Made by a program: the position numbers and the translations under genes
Origin: Culex pipiens pallens
Taxonomy: Eukaryota; Arthropoda; Insecta; Diptera; Culicidae
DNA: 64,000 bases
Direction of reading: 5' to 3'
Assembly (NCBI RefSeq): GCF_016801865.2
Contig: NC_068939.1
Coordinates: 182,372,034-182,436,033, forward strand
In this document: piece after piece, positions 19,674-32,400 of the stretch
Layout of the letters: every line of letters starts with the position of its first letter
How positions within the stretch are numbered: position 1 is the stretch's first letter
The notes under the pieces: generated by a model
The model's input: the letters and a program-made list of their open reading frames with translations, nothing else
The model's database searches: none
Told to the model about the DNA's origin: nothing

Positions 19674-20370
19674 CCCTACACACACTACACACCATATTCT
19701 ATAAATAACTCGAAGTGGTTGGTACGGTATGTCCTCACTTCTTCTTCTTCCCCTGATGATTCCATGAAATGTGGGTTCCGTTCATAGAATCTGTCTCTTG
19801 CGGTTAATGCAACGCAGTAGGCCGGGCCGCTTTAGTGAGTGTAATACATTTCGGGGGTTCTCGAAAGTACTGCAATCATTAATAATGACAAGAACGAGGA
19901 CAAGAAAGAACTTGAGGCGTAATCTAACCATAAGTTCTTCCCGGATGCTTTCTTCGGACTGGCTGCGCTTGTGTTCGATTAGATTAGATTAGATTAGGTC
20001 TCAGTACCGAAAAGAACCTAATCAAAATAATTTTATGAAAAAAAATGTCAAATAAACAAACTGTTAAGTTTTAATATAAAACGACTAAAAACCACCGGCG
20101 ATTGAATGGACTAAGTGACCTCCAGTGACCTCCCCAAATTATACTATTTTTTCGAAAAAAATCGCACGAAAAAGTGGAAAGTGAACTCAGCAAGTTCGTC
20201 ATTTTTGTACGACCCAGTTGACCCAAATTCCGTTTGTTCCGTTGGAATCGTCAACGAGGGGCTTGAAAAGAATTTAATTTGTCTGGTATTTGCTTTGGCG
20301 GTTGAAATTAAATTCTAACGGTCTCATAAAGAGACTGTTTAGTAAGCAATTCTGTTTAAGATAAACCATA

Positions 20371-20468
20371 TTAACAATCTGGACCCGCTATTTGAAATTT
20401 CCATTACAAAAATTAGTATCCCAATAAGAATGCAATAGAAAAATCAGGCATCGGGTCCAGACTGTTAA
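20371..20468. mobile_element. Small TTAA-bounded MITE
   Basis: TTAACAATCTGGACCCG at the left is inverted at the right as CGGGTCCAGACTGTTAA (16/17 match). Both ends carry TTAA, compatible with a piggyBac-type target duplication. The interior is AT-rich and non-coding. Confidence 0.6.
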
Positions 20469-23400
20469 ATAATAGTGTATGATGGGTCGATTTTTGCCCG
20501 ACCACCCCTCATTTTTGATACCACCTCAAAGTTTCGCATTTTCCGTGAAAAAATGTAAAAAACCTCAATTTTAAACTGCGATTCCTCTGGGACCACAAGC
20601 CGCACAATGTTAAGCCAGGACACATTTTAATTTTTAAAATATCACGTAGAATCGATTGGCATAGTCCATATTTCAATCAAAAATTGGGTACTAAAGCCCT
20701 ATGTCAATTTTTATGTACAACGGTAAAAAACACGATTAAAAACCATTTCTCTTCACTTTTTTTCATTTTAATGCAAAAAAAAAAAAAAATTGACAAGACA
20801 ACATTTTTTCGATGGATCAACTATGTTCCCCTTGGAACGAGCTGTCAAGTAGGAACTTTTCTGTCAAGAAGGACCGCGAGGTTAATTTTTCCAAATTGAT
20901 TTAAAAATCCATTTTAAACTCTTTGGAATCGTACAAAGGGTCGTTGTACTCAGAAAAATAAGCTTTATCGCGGTAAACAATAATATCAGCAATCTAAGCT
21001 TCATTTTAGGACCCAATTGTTTGCAGTGTATTTAAAGAAAATGACACTATTTCGTTTAATTTTCACTTTGAAAGCATATTTTAATTAAAGTTCGGATATA
21101 ACCATCGTGTTGTTGAGAAAATATGACAAAGATTTTCTTATTGGGTTCAATGTTTTAATTATAGTTCTCGAGATATTGAATTTTAAATTTTATGCATTTT
21201 AAATTGATTTCAGCTGATTGCATTCAAATTTTCATTGAAATTTTGAAGGTCAATTTTTTTTGCTCCCCGATTGAGCCAATTTTGAATTCAATAAATATTC
21301 GGAAATATGAAATATTGAGATTTTCTACATGTATGTAATGTGATGTTCGATTCAAAATATTCTATCGGTGAAAGTTGCGTTTTTCAGAAAAAAAAAATGT
21401 TTTTTTGATACTAATGGAGACCCCTGGTACAAAGAAAAAATTTAAAAATTTGATTAAAAAATACTTTTTTTCGAAAGCTTTTGCTAATCAAAGGTAAAAG
21501 AAATAAAAAAACTTTTTGAAACACGACGTATAATAAGGCTTATAAACAAATTATTTGAATATACTTGAGCCACCATGCGCACACGTTTTTCCCACATAAA
21601 GTACCATGGTACACGTTTTTTTCAAAAAACTTTAAAATTTTAATGAAATTGGAAGACTAATAAACTGAAAATAGTTTAAAAGGCATTTTTCTCCATTCAT
21701 TTTTCAACATTTCTTCAAATCAATCTAAATCGCTTAAAGTTGACTCTTACTTGATCAACATCTGCTTTTAATCTCCACAGCGCTTATTTTCGCGCGTCAA
21801 TAAACTTGTTTACTCGACTCCATACCTGAACTCGCTATAACAGTCTTGCGAATTCGACAGTTTCCAAATTGAATGATAATCAACCAGTTTCGCAAAACCA
21901 TAACTTGGGCGATAATTTAAATTCACGTCACTTACACAATCGCCTCACCTTCCCCGACGAATTTTCCTTTTTTTCCACAGAAATGCAGCAACCCCCAGCA
22001 GTGGGGGAAAGGGAAAATCGTGGAGGAAAAATAATTTATTTAATTTCTTTCCTTCGTTCGCTTGTCGTATACTAGGACGCGGATTTTGGGAGGGAAAAGA
22101 AAAGCAAATCGAACTTGGACGTTGTCGTCGTCGTCGAAGTGTCTTTGTCTGTCGTCACGCGATTTTTCATGTCGTTGGGTGGGTGGTTTTCGGGGGTGGG
22201 ATTTGGAAAATGTTGTAAAAATGAAGAAATCAAGCGGTAAAGAGATCCGTATAAAAATGGAAATAAATGCAAGGGATTCGCCTTGGAGTCGGGGGAAAAT
22301 CGTAAAAAATGTGCATTTTTATTCGCGGGAAATGCTTTTCCCTCTGAAGAAGACGGAAGTGTCCGCAAATGAAGGAAGAAATGGTGTTTTATTTGGTTTG
22401 AAAGGCGCAAAGAGAGCAAAACCGCCAACGATTTCAATTTGCGCCATCTATCGACAGGCAGGCGCAAGTGAGCCAGATAGATGAACCGGAATGAAGATGG
22501 ATGGCAGCTCGAAATGCAGACGTCAAGGGGATAATTTGTGCCAATTTGTATTGGCTGTTGGGACGGGAGGGGGAGTGAACAGAAAGTGAACGGAATTGAC
22601 GAGGCAACTATTTAAATGTTGAATAAATTATTGGAACGTGGCGAAATTAAGGTTTGAAATTTCGTTCCACTGAAAGGATGGATATTTTTGCTTTGACTTA
22701 AAATCAGATCAAATTTCAATTTCAATGAAGAGTCTGATTTTTTGAGAATCGATTTTATTAAAAACATAGCCAATAAAGACCAATAAGGAATCTGGAAGAA
22801 ATCATGTATTAATTTATCGCGGTATCGCAGTTTTGAAAAAAATATCGATGATAAAATTTCTAAATCGAATGATTTTTCAGCCCAATTTCCCGCTAAAAAG
22901 AAGAGTCCAATACTCGGATGATACCAGCGTTTGCTTTCAAGTCGAATCCGTTAATGTAACTCGTAATGACGGCCCATAAAATATTCACAAATTGCGCCGC
23001 TGGAGCAAAGAAAGCCCCAAACAAATGAGTCTGCACGGTACACAGAAAAACTCTCAAAAGTGATGAGAAAACTCAATTACGCTTTATTGAAAAGTCATGA
23101 AATAAACGCGCGCGCGAAGGGCCGCGTATCACTGACGCGCGATCATCATCGTTAAGGAGCGGGGAGAGATGAATCATGAATGAAATTCAATTTCCACTTC
23201 CGAAAGAGGAATATTACAATTCTGCACGGTTGATTAACGCTGGCAGGCATCAAGGAAAGCAAGCATTTCACCGGAATCCACTCGAACGCCACGTGGCCAA
23301 CGTAAACCGGAAACGTTCAAAGCATGTTGGATGTGGGAGGGGGTTGGGGGAAGAAATCACTTCGTTTACGTTGGCCATGCTTTTAAATATTTAACCACCG

Positions 23401-24026
23401 CAAATGATGTGCAATGAAGTGGCTCTCACTTTATTATTACGAAAATTTTCTCTTCCTTTACTCCGGCGAGGGAGTGTGGGCAAGTCAATTTAGGCAGCCA
23501 GCCTCGCGCTGTCTGTTGGGAAATAAAAATTTCAAACAGGCTTTTCCCACCATTCGAAGGAGGAGGGTGGAAAAAGTTTTCAAATCAAATTTATGCCAAT
23601 TCTTGCTAATCTCATCACCATCAACATCATCGTTCCACTCCCTCCTATCCTAGTAGGCGAATGGATAATTAGAGGGGCCGTTTTCAGTTAATAAGCTGTC
23701 GCCATGATCCTCCCACCTAGCTCATTCGCTTATATTTATAATGCTTAGTGATTTATCACGGCAAACATTCTAAATTTCACGGGGATAATATTCATAAATT
23801 AAAACAATGTTGGAAAATAAATGTTTCTTGTTTTAAATTTATCGCTTTACCAACATTTTAAAATTTTTAAAGTTTTTCAACAACTAAACCCCCAAATCCA
23901 AGAAAAAGGGGGAATTTCATAAAAAACCATCTTTTCCTCAAGCTTGGGAGTTCAGGTGTTAAACTTAATGTTTTCGATCCCTGATTTATTGAGACAAAAT
24001 AATTAATTGCCTCATAAGCCATCTAA
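20469..24026. other. Non-coding DNA, AT-rich then unique
   Basis: 20480-21720 is AT-rich and probably old repeat debris. 21750-23720 is more complex and may be intronic or regulatory DNA. At 22062-22484 open frames exist on both strands (140 and 131 codons) with low-complexity composition and no family match, so neither is called as a gene. Confidence 0.4.
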
Positions 24027-24401
24027 AAAAATCAAATCAAATTATTCGCTCTACAACATTGCCGTTCTCGATTGCGAGATTCCTACTCGAAACTAGGTGT
24101 CCGAAGGCTTGATTGTTGAGGCAATTGCAAGCCTCTTTTTACACCTAAGCTTCCATCCACCCCGGGATTCGAACTGACGACCTTTGGATTGTGAGTCCAA
24201 CTGCCTACCAGCGACTCCACCGAGGCAGGACCCAGGGAGACGACTCCTACACCTGGATTGAGCTAACGACCTAACTTTCTAGGTTAGACCGGGGCCAACA
24301 TTAACTTCCCCGTCCGACCACCGCCACCGGGACCGTCTGGGAACGAACCCAAACCGACTGGGTGAGAGGCAACCACGCTTGCCCCTACACCACGATCCTG
24401 G
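24027..24401 (-). mobile_element. Dimeric tRNA-derived SINE
   Basis: Read on the minus strand, a tRNA-like head starts near 24401 (GGATCGTGGTGTAGGGGCAA; anticodon loop CTCTCAC, Glu-like; B box GGGTTCGTTCCC). After a ~100-bp linker a second tRNA-like unit occupies 24232-24160 (GCCTCGGTGGAGTCGCTGG; anticodon stem TTGGA/TCCAA with loop CTCACAA, Val-like; B box GTTCGAATCCC). The element ends in an AAATC-type (on the plus strand) simple tail near 24027. The acceptor stems do not pair, so these are not tRNA genes. Confidence 0.65.
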
Positions 24402-24578
24402 CAATCTATTCTTTCAAAAAATCATAACTTTTCGACAAAGTTTTTGTCCGTTCTTCTCTATGGCTTAAAAATTGCGGTTTTTTTTCTCCTTAAACATATA
24501 AATAAATCAATACTATGAAAATACGGATTTTGAGTAATTGATTTTTTATTTAAAAAACAGTAAATCATTATTTGCCTT

Positions 24579-25531
24579 GTAGGGGAGAGTGGGGAGACTT
24601 GATCCCCTTTTTTTGTATCGCACATAACTCTGTCAATTTCTCACAAAACTATGATCTTTTTGCATGAATTGAAAGCTTAAACATTCAACTATGTTTGGCT
24701 GATAAGGGTATTTCATCAGATAAACTCTTAGAATAATGACAAGCGTTTTAAAAAAATATTTTAAACCGGCCTTTTCAAAATGTTGGGGGTAATTTGATCC
24801 CCCTTTCAACATTTTGAAGAAATCTTAAGCAAAATGTTTCTTATTAATCCAAACTTTTAATTTTCTATAAGATACAGCAATTTCACATCAAACCTGTACG
24901 TTTGTGTTCAAAATATAACAAGTTTAGCATGTAAAATATTTAAAAACTTTAAATTTTCTTTTTTAGACCAAAATTGAGCATGTTTACAAAAGCTGGTAAT
25001 TTTTGTTTACAAAACTTTTGAAAAATGGTTCAAACTGCAGTAAGTTATATACAACTATACTAAAGGAAACTGTGTACGAAAACCCAGCCCAATTATTTAA
25101 TTTTGAGGCTTATTCCAGTGACTTTTAAAATGCAGGGATCAAGTCTCCCTAAACGCACTTTTTTAAACAATTGATTGTAAAAATAGTATGACGATAAATT
25201 TAACGTCAAATGTGTAAGGGTTTTGGAGTTGATATGTTTATCAAACAATTCACGTATAAAAAATATTTTTTTTAATAATTTTTGAGTGTTTTCTATACTT
25301 ATCAAAACAAAGAAAAAAGATCTCTTGGAAGTTTTTTGCAGCACTTCTTCAAAAAATGTGTGTAACTCAATCTAAACATTTTTTATTTTTTTTTCTTTGT
25401 TTTCTACAATGAGTTTTAGTCAATTTCGCACAACTTTCTAGAACAAAGCTAATTGTTTTACTCACATGCTGACGAGGTACAGGCTTGGGATCAAGTCTCC
25501 CCGGGGATCAAGTCTCCCCACTCTCCCCTAC
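24579..25531. mobile_element. 953-bp TIR element, TA-flanked, GGGGAGAGTGGGG ends
   Basis: 29-bp perfect inverted termini: GTAGGGGAGAGTGGGGAGAC plus TTGATCCCC at 24579-24607, and the reverse complement at 25503-25531. Subterminal repeats of GATCAAGTCTCCCC and GGGGGTAATTTGATCCCCC occur inside. TA is present at both outer ends, so a TA-target transposon (Tc1/mariner-like) is possible but not proven. It interrupts a copy of the dispersed repeat seen at 44438-44700. No transposase ORF is present. Confidence 0.75.
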
Positions 25532-25815
25532 CTATTTTTTCGAACAGTTATACACCTGCAACTTTGCCGAAGACATCAAGTCAATTAGAAAAGGCCTTCA
25601 AAAGTTAAAGATTTTCGAATATTTAAGAACCAATGACACAAAATGGCTTCTTTGGTTATAGGGAAGGAAGGCCCCTACAAAGTTTGAGCCAGATAAAAAA
25701 AATACATAAAATGGTCGAAATCTGGCGATTTTGTACAGAATTGCTCATAAATGTTATTTTGTTACAACCTACTAAAATATTATATTCACCCTTTTTCTTA
25801 AGGATTATTTTTTTT

Positions 25816-25991
25816 AAATTACTGTATCTCGAAGCCCCTACCGCACCGTATCAAAAAGAGGCAAAAGACAAACCTGAAGGATATTGCACGAGCTATCTGA
25901 AAAAAATACACTGAAAGCCTGTCCAATTTCCTACAAGTTTGTCTTTGACCACTTTTTGATACGATGCAACGGCTTCGAGATACAGTAATTT
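25816..25991. repeat. Fold-back repeat
   Basis: AAATTACTGTATCTCGAAGC at 25816 is inverted at the right end (GCTTCGAGATACAGTAATTT approximately, ending 25991). The similarity continues inward through 'gtatcaaaaag' and 'aaagacaaac'. Arms are about 62 bp with several mismatches around a ~50-bp loop. Non-coding, likely an old MITE. Confidence 0.65.
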
Positions 25992-28591
25992 TTAAATTAC
26001 AAAACACAAAAATATTTAAATTACTTACGCCCTTTTCGAATGTCATTTTCGAATACAATTGGATCCATATACACAAAAATGGCTAATATAAGCCTAGGAT
26101 AACATGTCTACAAAGTTTCATTGAAATTGAAGATAGTCGGGTACAAAAGTACCAGAAAAATTCCTGATTTGAGCTGGAATTACTCGATAAACTTTTATAA
26201 ATTCTATCCCGCAAAATTTACCAATTTTCTGGATAAAGTTTTATTGAAATACAAAATAAAAATTTGCAAAATAATTTGTGAAAATGTAGAGAAGTACCAT
26301 GTAGATTTTTTGAAAACCATTTTAAAACATAATTTTAAAACATCATTTATAAATAACATTTGAGATTAACTTATCAGTTTTCTTTAATATGATATTTAGA
26401 TATCTAATTGAATAAAAAAATTAAACCCGCAATAAATTTTAAGTGTTAAAAAGGTAAATATTGGTTGTGAAATTGAAAATACTACATTAATTTTTACAAA
26501 ATTACATTTCGAGGAATCTGGCTTCCTGACGCTGTAGTGCACTTTGGTTACATTTTTCAGTAATATGTTATTCCAAGCATGACACAACAGACAAAAAAAA
26601 TAATGGTGACAGGTTGAACATTTGGTTGGTCTTGAGGATAACTGGAAAATGTATGGGGATAGAAAATGTATTTTTTGAGCTGAACTGAACTGCTGAGAGC
26701 CACAATTTTCACGAATTTCACAGGTTCCGTGAAATCGTGAGTAATCACTGACTCTAACTTGAGAAAGCGAGCACCGTTGAGGCAACATTAAATGATTGCT
26801 CCTCGATTTGAGTGCTACTTCTTTCAAATGGCCTAATTATTAACGGGCCAAGAGTTGGGTTTGCCCTCGTAACGACCTGTCGTGTAAACATTTTGGGTAG
26901 ATTTTTGTTTTAATTAAAATGAACATTTCTTCCTAACCAAATAGAAACGCAAATTGACGTGGGTGAGGCAAACTTTTGATGCTGGATTGGAGTCGGGAGC
27001 CGGAAAGAAACAGGGGCGGGAAATCTTTGCGATCTCATTACGTGATAAAGTGCTCACTTTGACAGTTTTCACAATGGTGTAAGACCAAAGATTGCGCGCA
27101 ATCGAGAAATTGCAATCTGCGGCGTCGTCTGTGTGTGACTGAGCAAAAAAAAAAAAGCGTCACAAACAATCGAAGAAAGTTATCTCCCGGAACTGGGCTG
27201 CTCACACTAGGCACACGTGAAAACGCAAGATTGTCGCGTGCGGTGGTGTGAATGACTGTTTCCGGTGTAATGGCGCGCGCGCTCATGACAGGCGGCCATC
27301 TTGGAAGAGACTTACAAGGGTAAAAGGACACGTGGTTGAGGGTGGTGGGTAGTTTCTGTTATCTTAAGTAGGGTATTTTGAAGCCAGAAAGAACGTAACT
27401 TGGCTGCTTGACATACAAATTAGGACTAAATTTGCATTGTTATCGGGTTGAATAAGGTAACCTTTGTTATTGCGAGGTTGAATGGTAGAGGTGTGTCATA
27501 TACGAGGGTTGTTTGAGTGTTCTTGTCTAAATAGGTCAAGGCAGGTTTGTTTTATGTTGTGCGACAAAAAGTATTTTCGAGTATTTGTTGAAGATTGTAG
27601 AACGAAAAAAAAAAAATGATTTGTAAGACCAATTTTATGACATGTTACGGTACTTTTTTAAAACCAAAATGATAACGATAACTACTGTCAAACCTTGAAA
27701 GAAGTGTTGGTTTTTGAGTGCGGTAATATAATTACGAATTTAATGGATGAACAGCTTAACTTTACTGATAAAAACCAAAAATGGTCGGTTCTGTCACTCA
27801 TGCTTCCAAGATGAACTTTAAATAGCCAATTTTGCAAATTTTCCTCTCGAGACTTCAAACCAACAAAACGCCCAATTTAGCTAATTTGACTCGTAATAGC
27901 CAAGAACCCCAAAACAACCTTGAACAGAGAGGCGCCCAGCCCGCCCTCAGATTATACACACTACCTGTTAATTAACGTATTGGAGTGAAAATATTACCCA
28001 CCATCCTGGAGGGAGGGGCCGGGGCGCTGCAAAACCCGGTCCGGATTCATACGGGAGGGGAATGGGGGATGGGAAAGAAAATCCATTTCTGCCAGCCAAC
28101 TATATTATTACTTGTTATTGTTCGGCCGGATCGGCGGGCACGCAATCCCTTAATCATAGGGAAAGGGAGGGAAAAGAAAGTGCTCGCGCGAAGAACCTTC
28201 TAACCCTTGGTGACAGTGAAATTACAAAAGAAATCCAATTAAAACAAAAAAAGACAACTTTTTAATTTACCTCTTTTCCCGAAAAACACTTATCACAGGG
28301 TTGCCATATTTTTATATTAATGTTAATAATATTAAAGAAAAGTTTTTGACATCTTTTTCATTTTAAAACATCATTAAGTTTTTTTATTAGTTTAAACAGG
28401 GTGGCCAATTGAAGTGATAAAAATTCCACGTCTTTTAAAAACTTTTCTAAAATTATACATGATTATTGATTCCAAAACCCACCTTTTTAAATATTCCAAT
28501 TTTAAGCAAATTTGTTTTTACAACGACATTTTCATTACTTCACAATCAAACATTATAATTTTCAATGCAATTCCCATATTAAAAACGTTAC
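25992..28591. other. Non-coding DNA with a unique GC-richer part
   Basis: 26100-26550 is AT-rich. 26820-28260 contains more complex sequence, including a CG-rich stretch near 27230-27300. A 143-codon minus-strand frame at 26396-26827 has no recognisable domain and is not called as a gene. Confidence 0.35.
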
Positions 28592-29456
28592 TTAATCCAC
28601 CCTTAGGTGGTTGGTGCCTTCCTCACATTTAGAGGGTAATGCTATCCAAAATAGATACAAAAGGGCAACTTGATTCATACCATCAGATTGGGTAGTCAGA
28701 TCTTCATGATTCAGGGCTGCTATGTGCTTATAACTTTTGATAGGGTTGTCAGATCTGCAATCTTTTGAACGCGTTGGAAAGGTCTTTCGATTACCTATTC
28801 AACGACCAGTTGCATGATAGATCCGGACAACGTTTTCATCAAAATATCTGAGATCCAGCCTCTAAAAGGTTCATAAATAACACTTAAATGCTTATAACTA
28901 TTGATAGGGTTGTCAGATCTTCAATGTCTTGAACGCGTTGGAAAGGTCTTTTGATAACCTATTCAACGATAGGTCACATGAGAGATCCGGACAACGTTTT
29001 CATCAAAATACCTGAGATCCGGCGTTCAAAAAGTTCATAAATGACACTTGAGTGCTTATAACTTTTTGATAGGGTTGTCAGATCTTAAATGTTTTTGACG
29101 CGTTGGAAAGGTCTCTTTATTACCTTTCTAAAAATGTATAGCGTGACGGGTTTTCTTACAAAAACCACCCTTTTTACAATCTTCCGGACTATTGCTAAAA
29201 TCGTTTTTTAGCATAACTTTTGAAGTACTTAACTAAACTTTATAAATTTCAATAGCGACTTATGGGACCTCAAGACGGATCGAATGAGGCCAAAACGGTC
29301 AGTGCAAATTTTTTTTATCAAAACCCCACCACACACACAGACATTTGCTCAGAATTTGATTCTGAGTCGATATGTATACATGAAGGTAGGTCTATGAGGT
29401 AAAACTAAGAAGTTCGTTTTCTGAGTTTTTCCTCAGTAAGGTGAGGAAGGCAAAAA
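28592..29456 (-). mobile_element. Element with three exact-period 164-bp internal repeats, copy 1
   Basis: Begins TTAATCCACCCTTAGGTGG and TTGGTGCCTTCCTCAC, and ends GGTGAGGAAGGCAAAAAGGA, giving inverted CCTTCCTCAC/GTGAGGAAGG motifs. The landmark CTTATAACT starts at 28727, 28891 and 29055, an exact 164-bp spacing. Each unit contains GATAGGGTTGTCAGATCTT, CGTTGGAAAGGTCT and GATCCGGACAACGTTTTC. It has no ORF and is probably a non-autonomous element. The opposite-strand copy is at 34529-35261. Confidence 0.75.
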
Positions 29457-32400
29457 GGATGACTTTATAATTCTGAAAATACAAAAATCTTCCACATTTG
29501 TATCAAACGATGATTTTTTACAACATTAGTGTTTTTCATATAAAATATTATTTTAAAAAAATCCGTATTTATATTGATCTTCAATTTACTTTAACAATAT
29601 AAAAGTGTTTTTTTAATTTTTAATTTAATCTTCTTTTTGTATTAAATGAAAACAGTTAAAAAAACAAGGAATTCAATAACTTTAATAAGTGGGTGCGAAC
29701 CAACGATGTTTAACAATGTGGTAATCGTGATTGTTGGGACAATAACGATAGATGTATCAGTTATCAATTAAATCATAAGTTTTGGTAACGTATCTATGTT
29801 TAAAGGTTTATGATCTCAAACACTTTCACGCAATATTGCATTTTTAAAATACTCTTAAATTGATACTTTGCAATATGCATTTCAACCGACGACAGTGTTT
29901 AATATGAAACGCTCAAATTTTCACGAAACATCGTATTTTTCAAAAAAAAAATAATCTGCTATATTTGATACCCATGGGCAAAGATGAGGAATTTTGTTGA
30001 GTTCTAGATTAGAGTTTTCAATAATATTGTATTAAACAAAAATATGAATTTCCTTTTGGTAGTGACTTAAGCTGGTACAAATATTTTTAAAAGTTTTTCT
30101 CCAAATCGGCCCGAAAAATCAGGGAGTAACAAAAATATATACAAAAACTTATTCAATAGAAATTTATGTGCAATCAGCTGAAATCAATTACAAAAGCATT
30201 TTCCTGCGTTTAGAATTATTGTTTGCATGTTTGGGTTTATTCAAAAATCTTTTGAACTATTGAAAATTACCGCAAAATGTTTTTTGCTAAACAATATTTG
30301 CGTCAAATTTATGTGATTTTATATGATAATGTTTTAAAAAATTAAAAAAAAATCATTCGAGATATTTTAATATTCATAAGTTCCAATACGCTTGAAATAA
30401 ATTAAAACTTTAGAAAAATACAATATTTTGCATTTTTTTTTTAATTTAAATTTATACATTGAAAGCGATAGTTTAGTAAATACCATTATCAAATTTGGCA
30501 TCAATTGATAAAATTTGAGTATTTTAAAGAAATTTAATTTGTGAAATTTCTTGAATATTCATATTGAAAATACTCGCCTCAATAGAAACAAATTGTTCTT
30601 TTAAAAGTCTAAGAAGATTTTGTTTGAATAAATTCATTATTTCATTATATATTGAATTCATTCATTCACGTCCTTAAACTTTATTGAGTTTTCACATAAC
30701 GATTCCTTTTGGTATTTAACACTTAAATTTAAGAATGAATTTACTGAGGTGAGATATTTGGTTTTAATATGGGTTTTTCTATTCAATGATTTTTTTTAGT
30801 TGTTTAAGTATAATTTTATGGACAGTGTAATTGTACGGCATTTCATGTTATTTATTCTAATTAAATTTGATAAGCTAAGGCTTTTCAACTGATACATTAC
30901 TTCTCCAGTCTGTTTCTCCGAAAAGGGCACAGACCAGAGGTTATCGTGAACCTTTTCACCTGATTGCCCTGGAAGACTCTAAGATCAGCAAACTTATGCT
31001 TCGATGAATGCCTGCGCATGAAAAATAACGTCCAGCTCTTTGTAAGTTTGTAACTCCAGCTATACGATAACATTTTGACTGATGAGCCCATTGGCATTAT
31101 GACACCATATTAAGCTAAACTATTAGAGCGTGCCAGATGTGAAAGGTTGAGGCTAATTAGTAGGCTGAAATATCACGACTGCGAGGGTCATGGCCCACTT
31201 TAATCATCTAATTCAGGTATAGCGTTTTGCGGAAGGTCGACCGAACCGCGCAAAAAAAAAAAGGAATGCCGTGGGGTGAATATTTTATTATTACTTGAAA
31301 TATGAGCAAAGAATAACAACTCAGTGTTGACCCCCTCGGTGGCCTGGACGTTCGCTTGAACTCAACGACTTTGGTCTGGACGGAAATGATTTAACGGGAC
31401 CACTGGATTTTTTTTCCTATGAGGGTTGTGCAAAAATACAACCATGAACATGATATTATGGGGAGTTGTTGACCATTATTTAACCCCCGAGAAACCTTTT
31501 GCTTATTCAAATTTTTGCGTAACCGTAAACAATATTGACAGAGTAATATTTCAACAAGTTTTTTTCCCCTCAGCACATGTCCGCTTCAAAAGCATTTCAA
31601 GAATTCCACGTTACGGAACGTTACAAACGTGGCCACTCGCGTCGGAATCCAGAAGGCCATGGGTGTTTCGGAGAGACACGCGTTTGGGCGGCCATAGTTG
31701 GCTGGGTGGAATTCATTAAAATTTTATTGTGAACCCTGGACAACACGGCACGCAACCATGATAAACGGTAGCAAAGTGGCATAAATTTGGTGACCAAAAA
31801 CAGCGGGGGAAGCACCGTCGACGGAACGGGGCCACTGACGGACAAAGGACATAAAAATGTGGAACGGCTGCTGTCAGCGATGACTGGCCGGAATTCGGGT
31901 CAACAGTGTGTCGGTTACCGGTTTAAGGGGGTTCTACTGTCCGGGGTGGCTTATGGTAATCACTAAATTTGAAGAGTGACATTGAGATTTTAGCATTTGA
32001 ATTTAAAAGTTTTGATTAGAAAATTTAGCTGGATTTGTAACTCAATCAAAAGCAGATAAATTTTATTCTTTTTCACCTAATGACGATTGTATGCTTCCAT
32101 CGGAGAGATTACGTGTGAAATTGGCCAAAAAAGTCGTCCCAAAATCTATAAGCTAACGAATTTATCGCACTATCCAAACTTTTCCCCGGCTCTCGCCTGC
32201 CAAGACTAAAATCGGGCCAAAGTTTGGACATCCAAGTGCTCGGTGACAAAAAATTTCGCCGAGTTCGCCGGACGATATTGATTTCACAGGAAGCGACCAA
32301 ACGAGCAAAGCACCATCGCCGAGGTCGTTTGCTCGCTGCCGGAAAGTGAAATTGGTCCATTTTTAATGGATTTGGGACACCGAGAAGCTCTTAGCTAAAT

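Larger units (their letters stand above)
19289..19995 (+). mobile_element. tRNA-headed SINE-like retroposon with 25-bp target duplication
   Basis: A 707-bp insertion flanked by a perfect 25-bp direct repeat (AGGTCTCAGTACCGAAAAGA plus ACCTA) at 19264-19288 and 19996-20020. It begins with a tRNA-like sequence and ends in a short (GATTA)n tail, the layout of a tRNA-derived SINE mobilised by a LINE. The body contains a second tRNA-like segment in the opposite orientation (19405-19497) and an 82-bp hAT MITE (19592-19673). At 707 bp it is long for a SINE, partly because of these nested pieces. Confidence 0.75.
19190..20045 (+). mobile_element. 'A' element, copy 2 (inverted relative to 8932), split by a SINE
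   Basis: 19190-19288 plus 20021-20045 match the reverse complement of 8932-9026 with 17059-17090. Short direct repeats TGTCAAA lie outside both ends (19183-19189 and 20046-20052). This copy lacks the PIF-like insertion, so it serves as the empty-site reference for 9027-17058. Confidence 0.7.

Noticed and set aside
22062..22484. 140-codon plus-strand ORF and 131-codon minus-strand ORF
   Set aside because: The two overlap in opposite orientation and show no family motif. Both are probably chance frames in unique non-coding DNA.
24160..24232. Functional tRNA-Val (CAC) gene on the minus strand
   Set aside because: The acceptor and T stems do not pair. It is the second unit of a dimeric SINE.
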